A stretch of 64,000 bases of DNA from Aphrocallistes beatrix (lineage: Eukaryota > Porifera > Hexactinellida > Sceptrulophora > Aphrocallistidae): NCBI GenBank assembly GCA_963281255.1, contig OY725506.1, positions 1,035,001-1,099,000 of the forward strand, in the 5' to 3' direction. Below are positions 28,991 through 40,019 of the stretch, piece after piece. Numbering within the stretch: the first letter of the stretch is position 1; the number at the start of each line of letters is the position of its first letter. The notes below the pieces were generated by a model. The model did not search any database. It saw nothing but the letters and a program-made list of their open reading frames with translations, and was not told where the DNA came from. A program made the translations under genes and the position numbers.

Positions 28991-30870
28991 TTTATATTAA
29001 ATATTTTAATTAGATGTCTTGGTCTGCCACTTCATTACGCAACGCTATTCGTAGGAATGAATCAACAATCAAGGGAAATCAGTAAGCAAAGTCTGATTGT
29101 TGGAAATTATTTGGAATTCTTGAAGAAAGTGATGGCAGCGAAATATTTGGCTGGTGTTGTTGTAAGACACGCTTTTGTTGCATTCAATATAAATCTGTGA
29201 GGGATGGATCTACTAAATCTTAGGAACAGAGAATTTGATCGACCATGCGAGAAGTTGTGTTTGACTATGACCTCAATACAACCAAATTTAAAATCTTACC
29301 TAAAACCTGCTCACTATAAGTTTAGCAATGTTGAATGTAAAGCGATCAAAGACGCAGAGGTCAAGATGGTAGTATAGGGTGGAACCTCTTTTCATTTTGT
29401 AGAAAATAAAAAACCTTCATGATTTTGCTCAATTAATGGTTCAGATGGGCTGTGAATATGGAAATATTGATGTTGGAGATCTCCTCTATAGTCGTCAAAC
29501 CATTCGACGTTCCACAATAAAATGACTGAATGCCAAGAAAAAATTGAGAAAAAGTTGCTTAGTATGGACCTAAAATGTGTTCGTTTACGACAGACTTTAC
29601 TACAGACGATGTCAACAAGAACAGTTATATGAATTTTACAGTCTTCTGGATCACTGAAGACTACGAACTGTGTCACGCTATGTATAAGTGTGAATACTTT
29701 GAGCAACGACACACTGGCTACAATATTAAGCAGGCTATTGAATCAATTCTGTCCGAATTGAACCTAAATATCTATGACACTCCATGTACTACTGACAAAG
29801 GCGCCAATATCATAGCAGCTACTAGTGATAAAACTCATGTTGATTGTCTTTGTCAGGTTAAATACCGTTATAGATTCAGCATGGAAAGCAATTCTTCAAC
29901 AGGACGAGGAGATAATGCATCTCGATCTATTTTGTCACGAATTGATTAGGTTTGTCAACCACTCTTCTGGAATACAGAGTAATCTTCCTACCACTCTGAA
30001 GCATGGCGGATTGACGCGTCCTTGGAGAAGCCTATTGTGTATGTTTGTCTCAATTTTGAAAAGTCATGATGCATTAGTGATTGAATTGCGTAACCCGAAA
30101 AAGGAACATATCATTTCTCGTATACAGATTGATTTGCTACGTGATGTGGTAGACTTTTTGGAACCTCTTTCTACCTTCTTTGTTATGTTAGAATTTGCCA
30201 ATGTACAAACACTTCAACTTTATGAAACATACTCGTAGAAGCCAATTAATTCAGAGTCTTCAGACACCACCATCATCGAAACTTTGAAGGTCAAGTTTTT
30301 AAAGTTTCTAACTGAAAAATTTTGGTCGAGTTTGGGAATGTTACACTTTGTAGCCAGTTATTTGGACCCTTCCTTGCGATCTTTTGCATTTGTGACATCT
30401 AACGAAGAGAGAAAATTGTTTCTAGATCAAGTAATTGAAAGTATTTATGTTTTGTTGGAGGATACCGCTCTAGATGTGGGTAGTGATTGTCCAGAAGAAC
30501 GTACAGATACTAATGAGCTTGAAATTGAATGTATTGACAAAGCTGTTCCTACGAAAAAGATCAAGACAAATCCGTTCAGTTGGTTTCATACCAGTGAGTT
30601 ACCCCAAAAATCAACGAGTGAAATAGAATACCCTAAATCATTGAGAAGTGCAACTGATGCTGAACTACTTCAGTATAATTTAGAAAAGGTGCCACAGCCT
30701 CGGGCCGGGTACAATCCTCTCGAGTGGTGGAAGCAACAACAGACACAGTATCGTATCCTCCCTCAGTTGGCGAAGCGAGTGTTCGTAATACCAGCGTCGT
30801 CTGCTGAAAGTGAACGCCATTATAGTGCTTTTAATGCCAACAATAATTACAAAAATAGGCTAGAGACTAG
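28991..30870 (+). pseudogene. hAT DNA transposon, decayed transposase
   Basis: A plus-strand transposase in several frames. BED-type finger near 29090-29260 (CWKLFGILEE, CCCKTRFCC, NLIDHAR). Then KPAHYKFSNVECKAIKDAEVKM and GCEYGNIDVGDLLYSRQTI, a central RNase-H-like part (DDVNKNSYMNFTVFWI, DKGANIIAA), LLRDVVDFLEPL, and the C-terminal hAT dimerisation motif at 30720-30840 (WWKQQQ, FVIPASSAESERHYSAF). Multiple stops and frame changes make it inactive. The C-terminal end is cut by another repeat (GGCTAGAGACTAGCTTCCAA..., 30853-30990). Clean terminal repeats were not found. Confidence 0.85.
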
Positions 30871-30990
30871 CTTCCAATGGTTGACTTGGAGTTTTTAACG
30901 CTGTAGATTTTGAATATTATATTTTCGCATCCATCTGAGAAATTATTTATTGACCTCTATTTACAATATTTATATAAAGAAAAAATGCCT
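30853..30990 (+). repeat. GGTGTAGATTTCGAATATC-type repeat
   Basis: GCTAGAGACTAGCTTCCAA ... TGTAGATTTTGAATATTATA is the same unit that forms a tandem array at 57.0-57.4 kb in reverse and occurs singly at 21.6, 50.9 and 60.6 kb. Confidence 0.65.
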
Positions 30991-31017
30991 AAATAGGTTA
31001 GATTGAGTAACTCCAGG

Positions 31018-31133
31018 CACTCGCAGAGCGACTCTGCGGACATGTAGTGTTCGCAAGCCGCGCAGCGCAAGCAAGCGAAGCGCGCTTGTATATATATGTA
31101 CTATATACATTAATCGAGGTTTAATAGTAAGGA
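31018..31133 (-). repeat. Short family R copy
   Basis: GCAAGCCGCGCAGCGCAAGC to the terminal motif GTTTAATAGTAAGGA (reverse of TCCTTACTATTAAAC). Contains only the two terminal parts. Confidence 0.65.
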
Positions 31134-31379
31134 TTAATCTAGACACGCGATTTTTCTGACCGAACTCCTATATTATGATATTTGAAAAATTGTGAAGAAT
31201 TATGAATTATTAAAAATCTCAAATATTAGCGTAGATTCTATGCCTAAAAGTAGTTAATTGCACATGGTATATACCTACATTATTGCTGTCCTGAAACGAA
31301 ATAACAAATAGTTTTTACCTATTTTAGATTCAATTATGAATACTTCACTGATAGTTCATGAATTAGTCAAGTTAGTTAA

Positions 31380-32400
31380 TCCTTACTATTAAAACTCGAT
31401 TAATGTATATTTATTTACAAGCGCGCTTCGCTTGCGCTGCGCGACTGGCGGACACTTTGTGTCCGCCGGAGGCTCCCTTCGGTCGCCTGGGGTCACATTG
31501 GTTAATTACAGGGTTGAAACCGAATAGTTGATTATTCGGTTTAACCAAATATTATTTGCAAATAATTGATATTTGGTTTGTAACCAAATATCATTATTTG
31601 GTATTCGGTTGAGAACCAAATAATTTGGTCAACCGAATAATTTGGTCAACCGAATATTTGGTCAACCGAATAATTTGGTCAACCAAATATTTGGTCAACC
31701 GAATAATTTGCATGCTTTCCCAATACAATCACACGTTCTTACATGAGGTGGTCCGAACACAAATAAATCTAATAGGCTTACTTATACTTGATTATATTTT
31801 TGTATAAATATTTATATAATATATAAAAATTTATGCAAAAAGTATTATTTGGTTCAGCAAATTATTTGGTTGACCAAATATTCGGTTGACCAAATTATTC
31901 GGTTTAACCATTATTCGGTTAACCAAATTATTTGGTCTGACCATTATTCGGTTAAAATGGTATTTGGTTGAAGCGGTTTCAACCTTGGTTAATTATAAGG
32001 GAGGTAGCATCTCTAAATATGTCTGTCCTACTGTGATAATCGATATCACTCGAAAAATCACCAAATTTGTCAATTTAAAAATTTTTGATGCGTAATGATG
32101 ACGTCATAACAAAGTGATGAGTCATCATTTTTTGATTATGTTGCATCATATGTGAGGTATGTTAGTATACAGATTCTATTAAATTTTCAGCCTTCTATCT
32201 CCTATAATGGCTGAGTTATGCTCGAATAACTGTTGCTTAACTTTTAAAAATATGACAATGACGTCATAATTCCATGATGAGTTGACATTTTCGTCTGAGT
32301 TCAGAACTTACTGGAGCCATAGCCAAAAGACTCCCACATGCCTAAAATCAGCTTTCTGTGCCTGGCAGTTTCTTCAATCAATTCGTTACAGATATAGATA
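31380..32400 (+). mobile_element. Family R element, interrupted by a hAT-like MITE
   Basis: Starts TCCTTACTATTAAAACTCGA, then the hairpin series GCGCGCTTCGC, GGCGGACACTTTGTGTCCGCC and the AT-rich body with TGACGTCA sites, ending ...CAATTCGTTACAGATATA. At GTTAATTA it is split by the element at 31509-31987. Family R is non-coding; its class is unclear. Confidence 0.75.
31509..31987. mobile_element. hAT-like MITE with 8-bp target duplication
   Basis: Ends CAGGGTTGAAACCG / CGGTTTCAACCTTG, 479 bases, flanked by exact direct repeats GTTAATTA (31501-31508 and 31988-31995). The undisturbed site reads TTGGTTAATTATAAGG in other R copies. Interior is built from AACCAAATA / TATTTGGTT repeats. Confidence 0.9.
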
Positions 32401-32408
32401 TATATATA

Positions 32409-32596
32409 CAGTCGACTCTGCTTAATAGCGCCACATCGATCAGAGGACATTTTGCCCCGATTAAACGGAGAATCCTATTAACCGAAAATATTTTGTATTA
32501 GCTTCTATGTGTGAGAGCTATTCCGGTCCTGCCAAAAGTGGCCCGATTAAGCGGTTGACCCGATTAAACAGTGGCCCTATTAAGCGGAGTCGACTG
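32409..32596. mobile_element. 188-bp Tigger/pogo-like MITE, second copy
   Basis: Same ends (CAGTCGACTCTGCTTAATAG...) and same length as 9656-9843, inserted at a TA in a TATATA tract. Confidence 0.85.
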
Positions 32597-32611
32597 TATA
32601 TATATATATAT

Positions 32612-33030
32612 CAGGGTTGAAACCGAATAGTTGATTATTCGGTTTAACCAAATATTATTTGCAAATAATTGATATTTGGTTTGTAACCAAATATCATTAT
32701 TTGGTATTCGGTTGAGTACCAAATAATTTGGTCAACCGAACAATTTGGTCAACCGAATATTTGGTCAAACAAATGATTTGAATGCTTTCCCAATACAATC
32801 ACACGTTCTTACATGAGGTGGTCCGAACACAAATAAATCTAATAGGCCTACTTATACTTGATTATATTTTTGTATAAATATTTATATAATATATAAAAAT
32901 TTATGCAAAAATATAATCAAGTATTATTTGTTCACCAAATTATTTGGTTGACCAAATATTCGGTTGACCAAATTATTTGGTCTGACCATTATTCGGTTAA
33001 AATGGTATTTGGTTGAAGCGGTTTCAACCT

Positions 33031-33032
<2 letters not shown>
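32612..33032. mobile_element. hAT-like MITE, second copy
   Basis: Same CAGGGTTGAAACCG and CGGTTTCAACCTTG ends and same inner order as 31509-31987, 58 bases shorter, flanked by ATATATAT on both sides. Confidence 0.85.

Positions 33033-33071
<39 letters not shown>
33033..33071. repeat. (TA)n microsatellite
   Basis: About 19 TA units between the hAT-like MITE and the next family R copy. Confidence 0.9.
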
Positions 33072-33076
<5 letters not shown>

Positions 33077-33640
33077 TTACTATTAAAACTCGATTGTTAT
33101 TTGTGTATATATATATATATATCTCTGTAACGAATTGATTGAAGAAACTGCCGGGCTCAGAAAGCTGATTTTTGGCATGTGGGAGTCTTTTGGCTATGGC
33201 TCCAGTAAGTTCTGAGTTCAGAGCAAAATGTCGACTCATCATGGAATTATGACGTCATTGTCACATTTTTAAAAGTTAAGCAACACAGTTATTCGGGCAT
33301 AACTCAGCCATTATAGGAGATAGAAGGCTGAAATTTTAATAGAATCTGTATACTAACATACCTCACATATGATGCGACTTTCATCAAAAATGATGACTCA
33401 TCACTTTGTTATGACGTCATCATTACGCATCAAAAATTTTAAAATTGACAAATTTGGTGATTTTTCGAGTGATATCGATTAGCACAGTAGAACAGACATA
33501 TTTGGAGATGTTATCTCCCTTATAATTAACCAATGTGATTCCAGGCGACCGAAGGGAGCCTCCGGCGGACACGAAGTGTCCGCCAGCCGCGCAGCGCAAG
33601 CAAGCGCGAAGCGCGCTTGTATATATATATAACGAATTGA
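33072..33640 (-). mobile_element. Family R element, inverted
   Basis: Terminal TCCTTACTATTAAAACTCGA, then the body in reverse (CGAATTGATTGAAGAAACTG ... GTGACAATGACGTC motifs ... CGGCGGACACGAAGTGTCCGCC ... GCGCGCTTG). A partial further copy follows at 33630-33690. Confidence 0.75.
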
Positions 33641-33689
33641 TTGAAGAAACTGCCGGGAGAAGAAAGCTGATTTTTGGCATGTGGCCAAA

Positions 33690-34142
33690 GTCGCCCCAGT
33701 TTACGGTACGTAATATTTGAATACAAGGTACATTGTAAATATTTCTATTTAATATTATTTCAGTTCTCACAAGGCTCTAACAAGAAAATATTTTAAGTTC
33801 TCATAAGAATGATCATTGAATATTAAGTGTTGTAAATATGCGATATTACTTCCTTTTTATGCTTTGTGCCAACTTAAGATCTCCTTGGGATAATTATCTG
33901 ATTATAATATATAGATAACATTAAATTAGTACATGTACTAGAGGAAGTTTGAATCTGAATATGACTAAATATTTCCCTCGAGGTTGAAAAATCTTATCCG
34001 AGTTCTAAAGTATACTTTAAAAAATTTATGTTATAAATTTTTGTACATTGTACTTAACTATTTGATATTGTCCTACCCCCAGAGATTTTCTATTCTCACA
34101 AACTCTAAATTCTCAAATCCTAACTGAATACTATAATTCATA
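33690..34142. other. 3' flank of module copy 3, no gene
   Basis: AT-rich; the right half matches 15500-15720 and 23220-23330 downstream of the other type-1 GTPase ends. Confidence 0.5.
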
Positions 34143-34615
34143 CACTGCCTGAACAAAAGTATTCGTACACCCCATCATTCCCCATACAAATAGTCATGAT
34201 ACTGATTTATTTAGCGAATCAAGGAATTTAATTGGTAAGATATACGCTTAATTTAACTCTTCAAATTCGAATTCTCCATATTCGAATTACTCACTTTTTA
34301 ATCTTTCAACTTGTTTACACTCCCACAGGGTTAAAAATTTTCAGACTGTGCCACCTCATACCACCAATGCCATCATATACAATGGTGATCACTCGCGACA
34401 TGTGGCATAGGAAAGCAAATGCTGAAAATACTTAACCTTGAAGAAGAGTAATTAAGTTGAAAACTTATAAAGTGGGTAATTTGAGTGTGGAGAATTCGAA
34501 TTTGAAGTCAAATTAAGTGTATCTCTCACAAATTAAATATTCTTGACTCGCTAAATGAATCAGTCTATTTGTATGGGGAATTATAGGGTGTACGAATACT
34601 TTTGTTCAGGCAGTG
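34143..34615. mobile_element. Tc1/mariner-type MITE
   Basis: 473 bases, ends CACTGCCTGAACAAAAGTAT and its reverse complement, TA on each side, palindromic over most of its length (ATTCGAATT blocks). Inserted in the 3' flank of the type-1 GTPase: the flanking TCATA/TACAT(ACTT) sequence is continuous in the paralogous copies. Confidence 0.85.
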
Positions 34616-34732
34616 TATACATACTTACAACGGGAAAAGTATCAAGTACAAGTTTTCTTTTTCTACACAGAGCCCTACGATCACTATCCAAAACACACAC
34701 ACGCACACACACAGAGAAAGAATCATGACGCT

Positions 34733-36661
34733 TTAAATCATTGTCCCTCCAAACTCTTTGTCAAGGAGTGTTATCTCTTCTTTGAGGGTTTCTAGCAGGG
34801 TGTTATAGTAGGTCTTCTCTTCTCCTTGCTTCATCTGCTTTGTCATCTTTGCTTTGCTTTCATTAACAGTTTGAATTATATATTGCAATATGAACTGATG
34901 TATTATTTCCATTGAAAAGAGTTTCTGGATACTTTTGTTTTGCTCTTTTACTTGCTTTAGATAGTCATATGTGCTATTAGGCGAGTAAGATGGAGTGAGT
35001 TTGATCACTTTCTCCAAACTTGTCATTATATTCGTGATGCTGGTGATTGCATCATTTGTAAGTTGTTTGTATTTTGGGTCCCGCAGGAGGATTTTCTCTT
35101 TAAGCTTCTCAATATCACCTTTTGCCTCATCAAATTTTTGTTTCATTTTTTCATCTGTTTTTTTCTCAGTAATTTCTTGTTCTTCGATTATATAAAGATG
35201 GTTAATGTGATTTTTTGTATGACACTTTTTCGGACAAATCTGGCAATAACCACTGTTGTCAAATGCTTCACATTCCTTTAAATTAGGTTTTTGTTTTCTC
35301 ATTTCGAGGCAATCAGCATGACAAGTATGAATACATATTTTGCAATAAACTGTGTTCCGTTTAGTCGGTATAGATACCTTTTGTAGCGACTTTTCTTCGT
35401 AGTTGTAGTTCTCATTGGTTTTGAGTTTCTTCTCGTTTTGTTCACGTAACTTTTCTAATTGTTCGAATTCTTGATAGTTAGTTTGTAGCTCTCTAATTTT
35501 TTTCACAAATCCACTGCAGTTTTGTCCAAGTTCTGTTTTGCATTGGAGGATAAGTATGGTGGAGGTTTTCAAGTTTAATCCTCCGTTGCTATGGATTTTG
35601 TCAATGAAATGTCTGAAGTTGAACACATTCTTGTCCCAAATCACCTTACTGATTTCCTTGTTTGTTGTTTCTTTTTCAAACATGATTGAATTGTTCACGA
35701 TGTAGACTTGATCGATATTGAACGGATATGAGTATTGGCTTAGGCTGGGTACTTGTTCATCGCAGCTAGATGGGAATGTAAGGAAGAGGTAGGTGTGTGG
35801 TATTGCGTCTTCTCCGAAGTTTGATATCATCTGGTTGAAAAGGTAAGTCTTTCGTTGTTTTAACTTTTCACTAGACCCTTTTTTTAGGATATCACTGGAT
35901 TTTTCAACGATTACAATGGCCTCTACGCTCTCAATCTCTGACAAGAATTTAGAGAAATCCTGTGCTAGTTGTATGTCGCATTCGAACCCATCCGTATGGA
36001 AGAATCCAGGAGTGTCCCAGAAGATGTAACTGTAGGAGGAGTATTTGCTCTCTATCTTGTAGCCTTGTATAGAGTTGGTCGAGCTTTTTCCGGTTTGTAT
36101 TTCATTTTCAATTACTTTAAACCTGAATTCACGTTTCTGTTCCATCCCAAACATCACATTAGCAATCGAGTTAATGAGACTGCTTTTTCCACTTCCTGTC
36201 TCACCGAGGAGAATGATCTGTTTCACATACTCATTTTCGAGTGTTGCGTCTGGAAGTTTTAGTATTGTGACAGTTAAAAGTTTAATTTTCTTTGTATAAG
36301 TATTTTGTTTAGCCACGTCTTTACTTTCTCCCAAAAGTTGTATTAGCATTTCTAGATTCTTGTTTTGTAGGCATGCTTTCGATTGATATTCCACTGTTGC
36401 AATTTCATCTCCAATTACTGGAACTCCGTTTCGTTTGTATTCTTCTAGTTTGTGGAGGAAGTTTATTCTTATTTCTTTGTTTTCAATTTTCAGTTCTTCC
36501 TTTAGATCTTCGTCAGTTAACGACAGTAGAAACTCTCCATTTAGCTCTCCTAGGCCACTTAGTGTGGATGGATCAAGTTCTGATAACATATTCGTTAGAA
36601 TGCTTTGAGTTTGTACTTCATTGAGGTTTGCGACCTTGATATAATCAGGATTTTGACTCAT
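34733..36661 (-). CDS. SAM-domain GTPase, type 1, module copy 3
   Basis: 642 residues, start MSQNPDYIKVANLNEVQTQ. Same plan as the gene at 17792: SAM domain in the first 80 residues, P-loop GETGSGKSS near 153-161, FWDTPGFF, LTFPSSCDEQV in place of a canonical NKxD motif, coiled coil, then the Cys/His cluster (VYCKICIHTCHADC ... CQICPKKCHTKNH) and the C-terminus GGTMI. The front half is almost identical to copy 1, while the region between the GTPase domain and the Cys cluster (QTNYQEFEQLEKLREQNEKK) is clearly more different. The last 60 residues are closer to the fused gene than to copy 1, which suggests gene conversion. Confidence 0.85.
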   Translation of the reverse strand: MSQNPDYIKVANLNEVQTQSILTNMLSELDPSTLSGLGELNGEFLLSLTDEDLKEELKIENKEIRINFLHKLEEYKRNGVPVIGDEIATVEYQSKACLQNKNLEMLIQLLGESKDVAKQNTYTKKIKLLTVTILKLPDATLENEYVKQIILLGETGSGKSSLINSIANVMFGMEQKREFRFKVIENEIQTGKSSTNSIQGYKIESKYSSYSYIFWDTPGFFHTDGFECDIQLAQDFSKFLSEIESVEAIVIVEKSSDILKKGSSEKLKQRKTYLFNQMISNFGEDAIPHTYLFLTFPSSCDEQVPSLSQYSYPFNIDQVYIVNNSIMFEKETTNKEISKVIWDKNVFNFRHFIDKIHSNGGLNLKTSTILILQCKTELGQNCSGFVKKIRELQTNYQEFEQLEKLREQNEKKLKTNENYNYEEKSLQKVSIPTKRNTVYCKICIHTCHADCLEMRKQKPNLKECEAFDNSGYCQICPKKCHTKNHINHLYIIEEQEITEKKTDEKMKQKFDEAKGDIEKLKEKILLRDPKYKQLTNDAITSITNIMTSLEKVIKLTPSYSPNSTYDYLKQVKEQNKSIQKLFSMEIIHQFILQYIIQTVNESKAKMTKQMKQGEEKTYYNTLLETLKEEITLLDKEFGGTMI

Positions 36662-37383
36662 CTTGGAAATTTTATGTGAGCTAATTTGAGTACTAATATC
36701 TAGGTTTTATATAAAAAAGAAAATAATTAGTATCAAATGCACCAATCAATTGAGTAACATTTCGAAAAGTAGAGATAAGGTATCAATGGTTAGTTGGTTT
36801 TCATATGGATGTCGAATTAGGTCAAGCCTTTAAAAACGGCTTAACTCCGAATCTAAATCCTATGACTGTTCCGAAAGTCCTATTTCTAAGCTCTAAAGGT
36901 GTGAAGATATGAAATAATATGCATTGATATAACTCCATAATTATTTACATTCATATATGCCAACTTGGGCCGTTATACTAGTAAAAGCTGATAGGATAAT
37001 TGAAGGCCTGCATGTGAAATTTGTCAGAAATCTAAGTACTTGTAATATCTCGCTGGATCGAGCGTAAGTACTTACATACAGATGACCGGATGAATGTGGT
37101 ATTCTGTATATGCCTTAAGGGCATTCCTTATAAGAGCTGCACTGAAAATGTTCAAAATCTCCGTTGTATAATATCTCCCCTTGATTAAAAATTTATAGGT
37201 AATAGGGTAAATGAAGATTAATTTCAAAGTTCTCAAACCATATTGATTCACACACTATTCTACATAAGTCCTAAATCTAAATACTGTTTTTGTTTAGTCT
37301 CAAGTTTAGTTTTAACTAAAGTTAGGAAGCACACGACTATACCATCTAAATATTGGCACTTACTATTAGGATCTGGGGAGTAG
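36662..37383. other. Spacer between type-1 and type-2 GTPase genes, module copy 3
   Basis: Homologous to 17793-18821 with small gaps; no gene. Confidence 0.55.
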
Positions 37384-39216
37384 TTAGGCTATCTTTGAAC
37401 TCCCAAAACTCTTCACTATTTCTTCTACCTTTAGGTCCCCACTCTCTATTTGTATTTGTTCATCTTTAACTAATTTCTCAAATCGTAGGGCCTTCTCAAT
37501 GTTTCCTCGTTTCCTCTCAGCTTCTGCAAGAGTCTGAAAATATTTGTACATATCCATAGAGTGTGAAAGAATGGCAATTTCTTTCAGTTTATCCATCTGG
37601 GTTTTGATTTTTGTGATCAAATTCCCTAAATCGGTTTCCGCCTCTTTCTTTTCTTTTTCAAACTTCTTTTTGTATTTTTCATAAATTGTCACATTTTTAA
37701 TCGCGTTATCATGTTTGCTTTTCACGTCTTTCATTATTTCATCATGTATATCAGTTTTGTCAACGTAGATATAGGGAATGTTTCTGTGCCAATCCCAAAT
37801 ACAATTTTTAGGACACATTCTGCATTTTCCACCTGTCATTGCCCAACATCCTGCCTTATCAGCATCATTTGGAATTCCACAATCTTCATGGCAAGTATGC
37901 GTGCAGTTTGGACAAAATGTTGTTATGTTTTTTGTTGGAATGGGAACTTTTAGGGTAGCAGTAACAGTTTTTGTAAATTTCTTTGTACGTTCAACTTCGT
38001 CTTTTTCTGCTTCTAACTTCCTTAAATTTTCATCACAGTTATTCGTATTTACTATTGCTCTATCAATTTCTGATCGAATCAAGCTGATATTCATTTTAAG
38101 TTTCTCCCTTTCTTCAATGACACTTTTTGTTGATACCAAACTAAATGGAACGAGATGTTTCAAAGTGTGGAAAAATTTAGCGATGTTGATATTGACAATG
38201 TCCCAGTATGATTTGGTAAATGATGTCCTTTCTGAAGCTGTCGTGAATAGGTCTCCGTTGTTAAATGCGAACCAACGTTTTTCATCAAATGGAAGAGAAC
38301 TCTTCTCTATTGCACTCAACACTTGTGGACGATTACCATCTGCAAATGTAGCGAGTATGTAGATATTTTCCAGAGCCTCTTTCCCGAAGAACAGCAACAC
38401 CCTGTCGATGATGTACTTCTGAATGTCTGTCAATCTGTTTACGTTTGCTTTTACTACGAAACAGATTACATGACATTCATCTTCAATTTTCAGTAATGCA
38501 TTTATTTGATCTTTGATTTTTTCATCTCTTTCCACCCCACTCGTGTCCCCAAACCCTGGCGTGTCCCATATCTGTAAAGGGAATCCTAGCTCAGTATCTT
38601 CAATGAGGTATCCCGATATCTCCGTGGTCTGACTCTTGGTCTGATCATGCGACTGACCAGATTCATCCACGACCAGTCTGAACCTGAAAGGATCTTCCAT
38701 CTCTACTCCTGCTGCGTAGTTGACAAATGCATTCAGAAGTGTGCTTTTCCCAGTCCCGGTCTCACCCATTATGATAATCTTTTTGAGATTCTTTCCTTGT
38801 GTCGGCCTTTTTAATTCGCTGACTCGAACCTTTTTTGAAGGAAATGCAAGAATATCCATTCCAGGAGTACATTCATGTTTTATTTTTTCACTCTTCTTCA
38901 AAAGCTTTTCCAACAAAGATTTGTCGACTGGGGTTTTTGGAATGATATTTGCTGGTAACACAGCCAATGGCACACCCTCTTTCTTGTATGTTTTCATTTT
39001 ATTAATGAAACTTTTTCGCTCTAACTTACTGGAAATCCCAAATTCCGATTTTAGATCTTTATCTTTTAACTTCTTGATCATCTCTCCATTAATTTCTCCG
39101 AAATTTCCTGAAAATAACTTCTCTTTTATATTTCCGAATTTGATTTCCACGAGGAGTGCAGCCACTTCATCTTCACTCAGCTCATTGAGTGGTTTCGTTT
39201 GAAGACAACTTGCCAT
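37384..39216 (-). CDS. SAM-domain GTPase, type 2, module copy 3
   Basis: 610 residues, start MASCLQTKPLNELSEDEVAA. SAM domain (GEINGEMIKKLKDKDLKSEF), P-loop GETGTGKST at 151-159, IWDTPGFGD, RLTDIQKYIIDRVLLFFGKE, coiled coil NLRKLEAEKDEVE, Cys/His cluster TFCPNCTHTCHEDC ... CRMCPKNCIWDWH, helical C-terminus ending GSSKIA. The N-terminal 390 residues and the upstream region are near-identical to the fused gene at 26278, making it the likely donor or sister of that gene's front half. Divergent from GH35 at 42334, with about 3.1 kb between the starts (about 2 kb without the foldback insert). Confidence 0.85.
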   Translation of the reverse strand: MASCLQTKPLNELSEDEVAALLVEIKFGNIKEKLFSGNFGEINGEMIKKLKDKDLKSEFGISSKLERKSFINKMKTYKKEGVPLAVLPANIIPKTPVDKSLLEKLLKKSEKIKHECTPGMDILAFPSKKVRVSELKRPTQGKNLKKIIIMGETGTGKSTLLNAFVNYAAGVEMEDPFRFRLVVDESGQSHDQTKSQTTEISGYLIEDTELGFPLQIWDTPGFGDTSGVERDEKIKDQINALLKIEDECHVICFVVKANVNRLTDIQKYIIDRVLLFFGKEALENIYILATFADGNRPQVLSAIEKSSLPFDEKRWFAFNNGDLFTTASERTSFTKSYWDIVNINIAKFFHTLKHLVPFSLVSTKSVIEEREKLKMNISLIRSEIDRAIVNTNNCDENLRKLEAEKDEVERTKKFTKTVTATLKVPIPTKNITTFCPNCTHTCHEDCGIPNDADKAGCWAMTGGKCRMCPKNCIWDWHRNIPYIYVDKTDIHDEIMKDVKSKHDNAIKNVTIYEKYKKKFEKEKKEAETDLGNLITKIKTQMDKLKEIAILSHSMDMYKYFQTLAEAERKRGNIEKALRFEKLVKDEQIQIESGDLKVEEIVKSFGSSKIA

Positions 39217-39817
39217 TGTTCGTTCCTAATCAGATATAGAATCATAACATTTGACTGCATATTGCGTTATGTTATTCAGAATATATTGTATGTTGTGTAA
39301 TACGAGCATCATATTTGTCAGGCGAAGTTAAATATTTAGATTGCTATCACCATAATCAATGGATGACGACAACAAGAGTATTTTGAATTGGAATATCTAA
39401 ATAAGTTATATAGCTATTGTTCTTGCTACTCTTTATGAACATCAGGGGATATGAATATGTAGAGTTAAGTTATTTCCTTCCTCTTTCGACTTTTTTAATA
39501 AGCATCTGAATCTTATGAATTCAAGCGCGCTACGCGCACTTGAATAGTGCGATTAGCGAACACTTTGTGTTCGCGGAGGTGCCCTTTGGGCGCCTGGGAC
39601 CTCTTTTATTAAAAAGGTTTTTCATCGTATAAGTTTGAATGAAGGGTATACTTCATATGATAATCAGTCAATGTTTTTCTGTTTTTTGTAGTGATGCGAA
39701 AGTTTCGTATATTCAGCATTTGACATGTACATACATGCCAATTTCATATCTATACGACTTGCCAATTATTCAATCAATTCAAACAAACATACAACAACAA
39801 AAAATCCTATAAGTATA

Positions 39818-39932
39818 CAATGGAATTCGCTTATTAGCAATATTGCTCTATTACATGTAACAACCAATTTACAGGTCCCAGGTGAAATGCGATTGCACTG
39901 TAATTCCACTGTATAAAAAGCGAATTCCACTG
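39818..39932. mobile_element. Tigger-like MITE, shortened copy
   Basis: Same CAATGGAATTCGC and GCGAATTCCACTG ends as 26880-27043; interior replaced by a short stretch with an extra AATTCCACTGTA. Confidence 0.7.
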
Positions 39933-40019
39933 TATGAAAATTAACCTGTTATTATACAAAATCATTGCAATAGTTACGAAAATATGTTGTTTGAATCTAC
40001 ATTCTCATAAATGCTAGAT

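Noticed and set aside
28991-30870. hAT transposase region as a domesticated host gene
   Set aside because: Frames are broken several times and the 3' end is replaced by a repeat.
31380-31500. Family R as a Helitron
   Set aside because: The TCC start and GC hairpins fit loosely, but clear CTRR 3' ends were not found and the terminal motif appears inverted at both ends. Left unclassified.
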